The notes beneath the pieces are model-generated. The model was not told the DNA's origin and did not search any database. It saw only the letters and a list, made by a program, of their open reading frames with translations. The position numbers were made by a program, and so were the translations under genes. From an uncultured Clostridia bacterium (GTDB lineage Bacteria; Bacillota; Clostridia; Christensenellales; UBA1242), in the NCBI GenBank assembly GCA_930990515.1, contig CAKNPS010000001.1:39280-103279 (forward strand): DNA of 64,000 nucleotides, given 5' to 3'. This document shows positions 10,335 through 18,769 of the stretch, one piece after another (within the stretch, counting starts at the first letter, position 1; each line of letters starts with the position of its first letter).

Positions 10335-11177
10335 CTATGCAACCGTTGTTTCTGTTATATAAGTGAGTGGTGAGAATGTGAGAACAAGGGTAACATCTCT
10401 CACAACTTCTTCTTCATCTTCCATTGTGGAGATTTGGAAAGTGTATTGAACATCAAAGGAATTATCTTGATTGAAAACAAGATTAACACCGTTTGACGAA
10501 CTGTTTGTGCCTAGGGTTGCAGTTATTGTTCTTACAACAGGTTGACTATTAGTGTATGAAAAATTAAAACGAATATAGTAAGGTGTGGTGTAAGACAAAT
10601 TTAAAACTTCTGTTATTCCGCTAACATCAGTTCTTACTCTATCTCTAAAATCGCCTTCAATGAGAGTGAGATTTCTGAAATTTGTGATTGTTTCGCCAAT
10701 CATAACATTAATTGAACCGCCAGAAACTAAAAGGTCGGTGGTTTCTTCTGGGAGAGCATCTTCAGCGTTTAAATCTGTTGTAAATTTATAAGAAGAAAGG
10801 GTGTAGTATTGTTGAGAGTTATCTTCAAAAACGGCTGTGTAGCGGTCGGCAGTAGCCATAGAAGCCGAGAAAGTCAATGTGCTTGAAAGCCCATCTTCGC
10901 TTGTTGAAATGGTATAAACGGAATTATTTGTAATTAAAGTTTTGTTTTGATAAACCCATGCAATAAATCTATTTCCATTAAGTCCGTTTGCTGTCAATGT
11001 GACAGTATCGCCTTCGGTGTATGTGCCATATCCATAAACAGTGCCATTTTTGTTTTCATTAACATAGGCATCAATTCTGAAAGTTGCAAGTTCATCGCAA
11101 CCAAAAAGGAGCAAAATTGGAACCAATAAAATTATGAGCAAAAGAAATATTGTTTTTGTTCTTGTTTTAGTTTTCAT
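10335..11177 (-). CDS. Putative lipoprotein with InlB B-repeat-like region
   Basis: Lipobox LLLFGC; NGTVYGYGTYTEGDTVTLTANGLNGNRFIAWVYQNK. Confidence 0.7.
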   Translation of the reverse strand: MKTKTRTKTIFLLLIILLVPILLLFGCDELATFRIDAYVNENKNGTVYGYGTYTEGDTVTLTANGLNGNRFIAWVYQNKTLITNNSVYTISTSEDGLSSTLTFSASMATADRYTAVFEDNSQQYYTLSSYKFTTDLNAEDALPEETTDLLVSGGSINVMIGETITNFRNLTLIEGDFRDRVRTDVSGITEVLNLSYTTPYYIRFNFSYTNSQPVVRTITATLGTNSSSNGVNLVFNQDNSFDVQYTFQISTMEDEEEVVRDVTLVLTFSPLTYITETTVA

Positions 11178-11326
11178 ACATCGCTCCTTTTAATTTTTAA
11201 TCTTATATTTATAATATCTTAATTTTACAAATAAAGTCAAATATTTAAAAAGAAATGTTAAAATTCGTGATGTTTTTTAGAGTATTTTTCAACTCCTTGC
11301 ATAAAATAGTTTGGTAAGGAGTTTTT

Positions 11327-12094
11327 ATGTGGGAGTTTTGTCTAGCAACAAAACGGCTTAATGTTGCTAAATTCATCTATCAGACTTTGAAGAAGGAAAC
11401 AGGGGAATTTGGAAGTGTGCTCACTTGTTATGAAGAGTTCGACAACTTTTTTATTATGCTTGCTTGTTCTTTATTGGAAAGAACTCGAATGACAAATATT
11501 CTTGAAAGATGCATAATAAAAGTGATTTGCAATTTTTATAAAGAAGAGTTTTTAGATAAAAATTTACACATTCCAACACATGAAAAAATGAGTTTAACGG
11601 CATTTAAAAAAGCACTGATTAATTTTGACAAAGAAACTGATTTTTATATTATTAGCAAAAATTTACATCTTGACAAAACGCTATTTCTTGATGCTTTTTA
11701 TGATTTTCGCTTGTCGGCATTAAGAGATAAGTGGAATGAACTTGTGATGCTTGCAAATGATAATAGCGATTATTTAATTGGCGATGAAGCATTTTTTGAC
11801 TTATTAAAATTTTTGATTGATAATTTAGAGATTGGAGAAAATGAAATTTCAGTTTTTGAAAAAGAAAATGGCTACACAATTAAACTTCCAGATAGAAGCG
11901 ATATGTTTTGCGAAAGTTTGACAAATGAAGGTCTTATTTCCACCTTGATTGAACTATCGCCAAAGAAAATAAACTTGTATTGTGATAGAGAAGATGCAAC
12001 AGCAAATTTCTTGTCAAAGATTTTTGAAAAAAGAATTAATGTTTGTTATAATAAAAACATTGAAAAGGTTGATAATTTTGGGGCATTTAAGTAA
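11327..12094 (+). CDS. ytxC: YtxC-like sporulation protein
   Basis: C-terminal region LRDKWNELVMLANDNSDYLIGDEAFFDLLKFLID resembles YtxC; gene is near thrS as in Bacillus ytxC-thrS. Confidence 0.6.
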   Translation: MWEFCLATKRLNVAKFIYQTLKKETGEFGSVLTCYEEFDNFFIMLACSLLERTRMTNILERCIIKVICNFYKEEFLDKNLHIPTHEKMSLTAFKKALINFDKETDFYIISKNLHLDKTLFLDAFYDFRLSALRDKWNELVMLANDNSDYLIGDEAFFDLLKFLIDNLEIGENEISVFEKENGYTIKLPDRSDMFCESLTNEGLISTLIELSPKKINLYCDREDATANFLSKIFEKRINVCYNKNIEKVDNFGAFK

Positions 12095-12206
12095 GTTAAG
12101 ATTTACGAATTTAATTAAAGTTTAAAATAAATGTGGTTTTAATTTAAAATATAATTTGAAGTAGAATTATTAATCTAATTTATGAGTTTTGCGTATATGA
12201 ATAAAA

Positions 12207-12231
12207 AAATAAAGCCAAAACGGCTTTATTT
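12207..12231. terminator. Intrinsic terminator (bidirectional)
   Basis: AAATAAAGCCAAAACGGCTTTATTT. Confidence 0.75.
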
Positions 12232-12234
12232 TAA

Positions 12235-12558
12235 TTACATTTCTCTTACACTTGCAGAGTATTTTCTTGTTAAATGTTGTTCAGGTTCTTCAACATATCT
12301 TTCAAGAAAATGAGCAAAAGATGGTCTTTCTGTTGCTTGTAAATAAGAAAGTAATTCTTCAGCATCTTGATTTGAGTTTAATATCATACGAAGAAGACCT
12401 GTATTTCTTTGTGTGGCAAGAATGTGCAATGTTTTAATTGTTCCTTCATATTGTTTATTAGTTTTTACTTTTGTATATGTTTCATTTTCTCTTTGGTTAT
12501 TAGAAAGTTTATTTTCTTCTGGTAAAGTAAATTCTTCAAATACTGCTTCTTTTTCCAT
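12235..12558 (-). CDS. Hypothetical 107-aa protein
   Basis: Stand-alone ORF with AAAAGGAG upstream and its own terminator; family not recognised. Confidence 0.65.
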   Translation of the reverse strand: MEKEAVFEEFTLPEENKLSNNQRENETYTKVKTNKQYEGTIKTLHILATQRNTGLLRMILNSNQDAEELLSYLQATERPSFAHFLERYVEEPEQHLTRKYSASVREM

Positions 12559-12775
12559 TTTTTTCTCCTTTTAAAAACATATTTTACTTAATGTTTAGTT
12601 TATTCGTTTTTATAGACGCAAATGCAATTATATCACAAAAATTTTGTTTGTCAATAGTTTTTTTTAAATAATTTGAAAAAATTTGTAAGTTTTTGCAATT
12701 TTTTGTAATTTATGACGATTTTGTAAACTTTTTTGATGTTTAAAGCAAATCTTTTTTATTTTTAATAAAAATTTC

Positions 12776-12805
12776 TTGACAAGTAAAGAAGGTTGGGAGT
12801 ATAAT
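12776..12805 (+). promoter_or_regulatory. Sigma-A-like promoter of the thrS T-box transcript
   Basis: TTGACA (12776-12781), 18-nt spacer, TATAAT (12800-12805). Confidence 0.85.
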
Positions 12806-12818
12806 AAGAGTGCATTTA

Positions 12819-13014
12819 GTAAAAGACAAGTATGTTCAAAATGGTGTGCACAGAGAAAAGTTGGTTGGTGAAAAACTTTAACATATTTTGAAAGGAAACC
12901 ACTTTTATGTTTGAAGATGCTTTTGAAGAAAGTGGCACGGAAAAAATCCGTTGCAATTAAGGTGGAACCGCGGTTATTTAATCGTCCTTAAAAGTTTGTT
13001 TTAAGGATTTTTTT
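12819..13014 (+). promoter_or_regulatory. T-box leader of thrS (probable specifier ACC, Thr)
   Basis: T-box core AAGGTGGAACCGCG at 12959-12972; terminator TCCTTAAAA...TTTTAAGGATTTTTTT; stem I base GTAAAAG/CTTTTAT, AGTA loop motif (12829) opposite GGAA-ACC-A (ACC at 12898-12900). Confidence 0.93.
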
Positions 13015-13073
13015 ATATTTTAATTTCCTTAAACAAACCTTTAAAATTTTAGAATTTTAAAAAGGAGAAGATT

Positions 13074-14837
13074 ATGGAAAAAGATAAACAACAAGAAATT
13101 GAAAAAGCAAGACACTCTCTTGCTCACATTTTGGCAAAGGCAATTGTGAGCCTATATCCAAAAACAAAACTCACTATTGGGCCAGCAATTGATGACGGCT
13201 TTTATTATGACATTGATTTGGACGAAAATTTGACACCAGACCATTTTCCAGCCATTGAAAAGAAAATGAAGGAAATAATCAATAAGGGAGAACCTTTTGT
13301 TCGCAAAGTTGTTTCAAAAGAAGAAGCATTAAAACTTTTTAAAGACAATGAGTATAAAACAGAAATTATAAACGAACTTCCAGAAGGAGAAGAAGTTTCT
13401 ATCTATTATACAGGTGATGATTTCTTTGACCTTTGTCGTGGTCCTCATGTTGAAAGTGCAAAGAATCTTCAAAACTATGCGTATAAAATTCACGCAGTTA
13501 ATGGTGCTTATTGGAGAGGAAATGAAAAAAACAAGATGCTTCAACGCGTCTATGCTTATGCATATCCAGATAAAAAACAACTCAACGAACATATACAAAT
13601 GATTGAAGAAGCTAAGAAGCGTGACCATAACAAACTTGGTAGAGAATTAGGATTTTTCACAACCGTTGACTATATCGGTCAAGGACTTCCTATTCTTCTT
13701 CCTAAAGGTGCTCGTGTGATACAAATTTTACAAAGATTTGTTGAAGATGAAGAACAAAAAAGGGGTTGGCTTTTAACTAAAACTCCTTTTATGGCAAAAA
13801 GCGATTTATATAAAATTTCAGGACATTGGGATCACTATAAAGACGGAATGTTTGTTTTAGGTGACGAGAAAAAGGATAAAGAAGTTTATGCTCTTCGTCC
13901 TATGACTTGTCCATTCCAATATCAAGCATATTTAAACAAGGCTCGTTCTTACAAAGATTTGCCATTGAGATATAATGAAACTTCCACTCTTTTTAGAAAT
14001 GAAGCAAGTGGCGAAATGCACGGACTTATTCGTGTTAGACAATTTACTATAAGTGAAGGGCATCTAATGTGCACACCAGAACAACTTGAAAGCGAATTTA
14101 AAGGTTGTTTGGAACTTGCAACTTATATGCTTAAGACTTTAGGGCTTTACGAAGATGCATCATATAGATTTTCTCAATGGGACCCTAATGATAAAGAAAA
14201 ATATATTGGAACAAAAGAACAATGGGACGAAGCACAAAGTGCAATGGAAAAAATTTTAAAGGATTTAAATGTTCCTTATGAAATAGGTATTGGAGAAGCC
14301 GCTTTCTATGGTCCAAAACTTGATATTCAAATAAAAAATGTGTTTGGAAAAGAAGACACTTTAATAACAATTCAAATTGACCAAATGTTAGCTGAAAAAT
14401 TTGGTATGGTTTATACTGACAAAGACGGAAATAAAAAGAACCCTTACATTATTCATAGAACTAGCATTGGTTGCTATGAAAGAACTCTTGCATATTTAAT
14501 TGAAAAATATGCTGGGGCGTTTCCACTTTGGCTTTCGCCTGAGCAAGTGAGAGTTATGTCGCTCACTGAAAGAAACACTGATTATGTCGATAAAATTGTG
14601 GCAAAATTAAAACAAGAAGGTTTAAGAGTGGAAGCGGATAACCGCAATGAGAAAATTGGCTATAAAATCCGTGAAGCGTTAAACGAAAAAGTGCCATATC
14701 TTATCATTGTTGGTGATGAAGAAGAAAAGAATGGAACAATCTCCATTCGTGGACGCGGCTATGAAAACAAGAGCGGGCTTAATTTAGACGATTTCATTGC
14801 AAGATTAAAGAATGAAATTGAGACAAAGAAAATATAG
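13074..14837 (+). CDS. thrS: Threonyl-tRNA synthetase
   Basis: ARHSLAHILAKA, LRPMTCPFQYQAY, GEMHGLIRVRQFTISEGH; preceded by a T-box. Confidence 0.97.
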   Translation: MEKDKQQEIEKARHSLAHILAKAIVSLYPKTKLTIGPAIDDGFYYDIDLDENLTPDHFPAIEKKMKEIINKGEPFVRKVVSKEEALKLFKDNEYKTEIINELPEGEEVSIYYTGDDFFDLCRGPHVESAKNLQNYAYKIHAVNGAYWRGNEKNKMLQRVYAYAYPDKKQLNEHIQMIEEAKKRDHNKLGRELGFFTTVDYIGQGLPILLPKGARVIQILQRFVEDEEQKRGWLLTKTPFMAKSDLYKISGHWDHYKDGMFVLGDEKKDKEVYALRPMTCPFQYQAYLNKARSYKDLPLRYNETSTLFRNEASGEMHGLIRVRQFTISEGHLMCTPEQLESEFKGCLELATYMLKTLGLYEDASYRFSQWDPNDKEKYIGTKEQWDEAQSAMEKILKDLNVPYEIGIGEAAFYGPKLDIQIKNVFGKEDTLITIQIDQMLAEKFGMVYTDKDGNKKNPYIIHRTSIGCYERTLAYLIEKYAGAFPLWLSPEQVRVMSLTERNTDYVDKIVAKLKQEGLRVEADNRNEKIGYKIREALNEKVPYLIIVGDEEEKNGTISIRGRGYENKSGLNLDDFIARLKNEIETKKI

Positions 14838-14935
14838 GCAATGCCTAATTTTAAGTGTTGAAAATTAACTATAACAAATAATTAAGCATAAAACAAAATG
14901 AATAAAATAAAAATTTAATTTTTAATCATTACGAA

Positions 14936-14965
14936 AAGCATTTAAGGAAACTTAAGTGCTTTTTT
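14936..14965 (+). terminator. Intrinsic terminator after thrS
   Basis: AAGCATTTAAG-GAAA-CTTAAGTGCTT followed by a T tract. Confidence 0.85.
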
Positions 14966-14980
14966 TCAAAAAAGTCACTA

Positions 14981-15009
14981 TTGACTTTGGTAGGTAATTA
15001 TGGTATAAT
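14981..15009 (+). promoter_or_regulatory. Sigma-A-like promoter upstream of the small ORF-yajC unit
   Basis: TTGACT-17 nt-TATAAT. Confidence 0.8.
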
Positions 15010-15056
15010 TTCTTTATAAAATAGCAATATCAAAAATAAAACTTGCTATTTAAAAA

Positions 15057-15090
15057 AGCAAAAACAGGCACAGCCTGTCAAAATTTGTCG
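15057..15090 (+). promoter_or_regulatory. Leader motif 1 (shared with 38804-38836)
   Basis: AGCAAAAACAGGCACAGCCTGTCAAAATTTGTCG containing hairpin ACAGGC-ACA-GCCTGT. Confidence 0.5.
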
Positions 15091-15182
15091 ATAAGATTAA
15101 AAAAAATTATAAATTTTTAAAAATTTTAACTTAATTTCGTTTGGCGAAAATGAAAAATTATGTTAAGATATAGGAGGTTCAA

Positions 15183-15257
15183 ATGACTATAGGAGAACTT
15201 GCAATTCCATTACTTGTCATTTTTATGACACTATTTTTGGGATTTTATATGAAATAA
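15183..15257 (+). CDS. 24-aa putative membrane microprotein
   Basis: MTIGELAIPLLVIFMTLFLGFYMK*, preceded by AGGAGG at 5-nt spacing. Confidence 0.6.
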   Translation: MTIGELAIPLLVIFMTLFLGFYMK

Positions 15258-15275
15258 AAGGAGATTAAAAATTAA

Positions 15276-15776
15276 ATGGAAAGTTTATTACTTGCTTCAA
15301 CCGAGAACATTGTTAACTATATCTTGATTGGAATCGTTGTTTTAATGCTTATTGCTCTTCCAATTATGATGAATCAAAAGAATAAACGCGAAACTCAAAA
15401 AATTCAAGAACAAACAAATTCTCTCAAAGTGGGCGACAAAATTTTGACAACTAGCGGTGTTTATGGAACAATCACTGAAATTAAATTTGACGACACTCAA
15501 AAACTTGTTGTTATTGAAACTGGCGGAAAAACAAAAAGTTATATGACAGTTGATGCTTATGCAATTTACACTGTTTTCAAGAGTGAAGAAGAACTAGAAA
15601 ATGAACAACAAGCAAAACTTGAAGCTGAAAAAGCAAAAGAACAAGAGAAAAAAGGCGACAAAAAAGAAGAAAAGGTCGAAGTTGTCGTTGAAGAAAAACA
15701 AGAAGAACCAAAAACTGAAGAAGTTAAGACTGAAGAAGTTGTCGTTGAAAAGAAAAGCAAAAAGAAAGGGAAATAA
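15276..15776 (+). CDS. yajC: Preprotein translocase subunit YajC with extended Lys/Glu tail
   Basis: Single N-terminal TM then NKRETQKIQEQTNSLKVGDKILTTSGVYGTITEIKFD. Confidence 0.92.
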   Translation: MESLLLASTENIVNYILIGIVVLMLIALPIMMNQKNKRETQKIQEQTNSLKVGDKILTTSGVYGTITEIKFDDTQKLVVIETGGKTKSYMTVDAYAIYTVFKSEEELENEQQAKLEAEKAKEQEKKGDKKEEKVEVVVEEKQEEPKTEEVKTEEVVVEKKSKKKGK

Positions 15777-15784
15777 TTCCCTTT
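15765..15784 (+). terminator. Intrinsic terminator after yajC
   Basis: AAAGGGAAATAATTCCCTTT + T tract, overlapping the yajC stop. Confidence 0.75.
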
Positions 15785-15843
15785 TTTCATCTTGACAATC
15801 TTTATAATGTATGTTAAAATTGCGTTGTTTTTTGGAGATTAAA

Positions 15844-16272
15844 ATGAATACAGCAGATTATATTAAAAGATTAGAAACTTTAGTTAATTCTATCGCAAAC
15901 ACAAAATTTGAAATTGAAGTTAATTTCAACGATAATTTTTCATTAGAAGAATTTGAAAAAAATTTGGATAAAACCGATTTAAAATATTTCAAAAAAGATT
16001 GTATTGTTGTAGATAAACCTCACGTTAGACGAAGTGAATCATTTAAAGAAAGAATGAAAGTTCTTTTAGAAGAAGATTATAAACTTCTTAGAAAAATATT
16101 AACTTACACACCTCAAAGAGAAGTTGATATTTTTTTGGAACAACGGGAACATTATGATAAATTTAAACTTCAAGGTAATGCTCCAATTTATTTAACTGAT
16201 TTTTATGGTTATCTTGTAACTAAAGAAGTTAAATCAATGGCTAAAGAAGTTTTTAAAGAGAAAAAATTATAG
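15844..16272 (+). CDS. Conserved hypothetical protein (~142 aa)
   Basis: Start MNTADYIKRLETLVNSI with GGAG upstream; own terminator. Confidence 0.7.
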   Translation: MNTADYIKRLETLVNSIANTKFEIEVNFNDNFSLEEFEKNLDKTDLKYFKKDCIVVDKPHVRRSESFKERMKVLLEEDYKLLRKILTYTPQREVDIFLEQREHYDKFKLQGNAPIYLTDFYGYLVTKEVKSMAKEVFKEKKL

Positions 16273-16298
16273 AGAGAAAATTCTCTCTATTTTTTTAT
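16269..16298 (+). terminator. Intrinsic terminator
   Basis: ATAGAGAGAAAATTCTCTCTAT + TTTTTT. Confidence 0.8.
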
Positions 16299-16382
16299 TT
16301 TAAAAATTATTTAGTTATTAAAAAATTACTAAATAATTGATATATTGAATTATAAATATTTTATCAAATTTTAATTTATTAT

Positions 16383-17003
16383 TTAAGAAAAAATCGAAGA
16401 TTCTTTTTGTGCTTTTTTAATCATTTTTTGATGATTTTTATCAATTATTTTTGTTGAGTGCGTTTTTGAATTTTTAAAATGTAAGCATAAATGTCCATTT
16501 AAACCATTATCAATTTGATTTTCTCCGTGTGGAAAACCTGACAAACTCGCACAGACATAAAGGTTGTCATTAATCTGCAAGTATACCGCTCGTCTTTCCC
16601 AAGAATAAGAACCACCAAATATTTCTTTTAAAAGTAGTGTGTTTTTGTTATCTATGGTTTCCACTTCTGCGTGATTTGTTCCGCCAGTTCGTTGAACATA
16701 AAATTCAATTCCACTTTCTTGGTCAATCAGTTTGTAATCTTTGTTATATTCCATAAGTAGGTTTACAACTTGCCAATCCAAACTTGCAACTTTGACTTCG
16801 TTTTCTTTTTGCGTGGATAGTTCTCTTTCAGAAAAGTTATTAATTTCATACATATTTTGACTTGTCACATTTGTATAATCAGAAAAAACAGGATATGGGA
16901 ATAATCCAGCAAAAACACCCAAACTTATAAGAAAAATAAATATGTAAACGACAATTTTTCTTTGCATAATTTTAGAATATCTAATTTTATTTGAATTATA
17001 CAA
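16383..17003 (-). CDS. Secreted/membrane-anchored hypothetical protein
   Basis: N-terminal TM; conserved-looking GGTNHAEVETI...SYSWERRAVYLQ...GFPHG...NGLNGHLCLHFKNSKTH. Confidence 0.65.
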   Translation of the reverse strand: MYNSNKIRYSKIMQRKIVVYIFIFLISLGVFAGLFPYPVFSDYTNVTSQNMYEINNFSERELSTQKENEVKVASLDWQVVNLLMEYNKDYKLIDQESGIEFYVQRTGGTNHAEVETIDNKNTLLLKEIFGGSYSWERRAVYLQINDNLYVCASLSGFPHGENQIDNGLNGHLCLHFKNSKTHSTKIIDKNHQKMIKKAQKESSIFS

Positions 17004-17131
17004 TATAAGTTAGAGAGCGAGTTTTTTTATCAGCGGACAACTGAATTTTTAAGTATTATAGTGAGTATTTAAGTTAACAAATTTGTTTATAACTTTTAGT
17101 TTTTAAATTAATTTTGTTTTAGTAAAAAATT

Positions 17132-17154
17132 AAAGAGAACTTGTTGTTCTCTTT
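17132..17154 (-). terminator. Intrinsic terminator after tadA
   Basis: AAAGAGAAC-ttgtt-GTTCTCTTT. Confidence 0.7.
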
Positions 17155-17181
17155 TTAAATTTTCCCTATTTTGAAGAAAAT

Positions 17182-17634
17182 TTATTTGCGTTTTGATTTA
17201 AAAAATGCTGTTAAAAGTAAAGAACATTCTTGAGAATATTTGTCTTCTTTTATTAATGTGGTTTTATGATTAAGGCGAGTGCTTTCAAAAATTTGCTCGC
17301 AGAGATTATCTTGTGAATTTGTTTCATCTGCTCCAAAGTGGCAAACTTTAATTCTTGCATTCACAATTGCACCAGCACACATAGGGCAAGGCTTTAAAGT
17401 GACATACATTTCACAATCGCTTAACCGCCAATCTTTAAGTTTTTTGCAAGCCCTATTTATGGCAATTATTTCTGCGTGCTTTAAAGCATTCTTAGATTTT
17501 TCGCGTCTATTATAACCTTTGGAAATTATTTTTCCATCTTTAACGATACAAGCACCAATTGGCACTTCGTCTTTTTTTAGGGCTTTTTGGGCTTCATCTA
17601 TTGCAATTTGCATAAAGTCTAAATTTTCTTTCAT
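17182..17634 (-). CDS. tadA: tRNA adenosine(34) deaminase
   Basis: HAEIIAINRACK...YVTLKPCPMCAGAIVNARIKVCHFGA. Confidence 0.93.
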   Translation of the reverse strand: MKENLDFMQIAIDEAQKALKKDEVPIGACIVKDGKIISKGYNRREKSKNALKHAEIIAINRACKKLKDWRLSDCEMYVTLKPCPMCAGAIVNARIKVCHFGADETNSQDNLCEQIFESTRLNHKTTLIKEDKYSQECSLLLTAFFKSKRK

Positions 17635-17712
17635 TTTTATATTTTACTGCAAAATTTAATTAAAGTCCAATAATTTCTTGTTTTTTTTCTTAAATTGTGA
17701 TATATTTTGACT

Positions 17713-18747
17713 ATGGAAAAAAATATCGACATCAAAGATTTCAAAAAAACAGTTACAAAACGCAATTTTTATACAATAAATGACACAGGAAAAGTGTTTT
17801 TACTTGCACTTTTAATTCCTTTTGTGGCTTCACTTGTTTTTTCCTTTTTGGGATACGGAATTGCAAGGTGGGCAGGAATATCATTTGGAACTGAAGAAAG
17901 TTGGATTATGACTTTATATAACAACCACCTTTGGTTCTCTATTCCTTATGCACTCATTTCACAAATTTCTTTTATATCTTTGTTTTTTGTTTATAACAAA
18001 GTGAACAGAATAAGTTTAAAAGCATGCAAAGTCAAATTTAAGAAAATTGACCCAATAACAGCAGTTTTGTCCGCAGTTTTTGGCATTGTTTTTGTCGTTT
18101 GTCTTTTTGGTTTGGTTGAAGGGTGTTTTGGAACACTTTTTGAAATGTGGGGAATTGCTCCAAACGAAAACCCAATTCCGCTTAATAATTTTGGCTGGTA
18201 TGTTTTCTATGTCATCTTTTTTGCCGTTGTTCCTGCAATTTGTGAAGAACTCATTTTCCGCGGAGTAATTTTCAATGGCTTAAAGCGCGGAATTGGAAGT
18301 TTGTGGGCGATAATCTTGTCGAGTGTTCTTTTTGCTTTAATTCACCAAAACATCAATCAATTTATTTATCCATTAATAATGGGGCTTGTTTTCTCAATTT
18401 TAATGAACAAAACAAACAATCTTATTTATCCAATTCTTATGCATTTCTTTAACAATTTGACGACAGTGACTTTGCAGTATTTAATGAATATTGGGGCAAT
18501 AAATCTAAACTTGCCTGTCAATGCCGTTTATGTTGTTGTTTCTCTTGTTCTTGCCATTGTTGTGGGAGTTCTTTTCTTTTTGTTTTACTTCTTCTATCTT
18601 AAAAGAAAAGACTTTGCAGTTAGTTATGAAGAAGGGGAAGAATATGTCGGCAAAGAGCCTATCTTTATCGGTAAACTTCCACTCACTCTTTATGCAGGAA
18701 TGGCACTTTCTGTGATTTTTATTGTTATAAATATTATTGCTGGGTAA
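17713..18747 (+). CDS. CPBP family intramembrane metalloprotease
   Basis: CEELIFRGVIFNGLKR and FALIHQNINQFIYPLIMGLVF motifs, multiple TM. Confidence 0.92.
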   Translation: MEKNIDIKDFKKTVTKRNFYTINDTGKVFLLALLIPFVASLVFSFLGYGIARWAGISFGTEESWIMTLYNNHLWFSIPYALISQISFISLFFVYNKVNRISLKACKVKFKKIDPITAVLSAVFGIVFVVCLFGLVEGCFGTLFEMWGIAPNENPIPLNNFGWYVFYVIFFAVVPAICEELIFRGVIFNGLKRGIGSLWAIILSSVLFALIHQNINQFIYPLIMGLVFSILMNKTNNLIYPILMHFFNNLTTVTLQYLMNIGAINLNLPVNAVYVVVSLVLAIVVGVLFFLFYFFYLKRKDFAVSYEEGEEYVGKEPIFIGKLPLTLYAGMALSVIFIVINIIAG

Positions 18748-18769
18748 TACAATATTTTAGAGGTCGATT

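Noticed and set aside
15566-15790. Antisense ORF (74 aa, Ser/Phe-rich) over the yajC tail
   Set aside because: Mirror of the low-complexity Lys/Glu coding tail; no RBS and no plausible protein composition.
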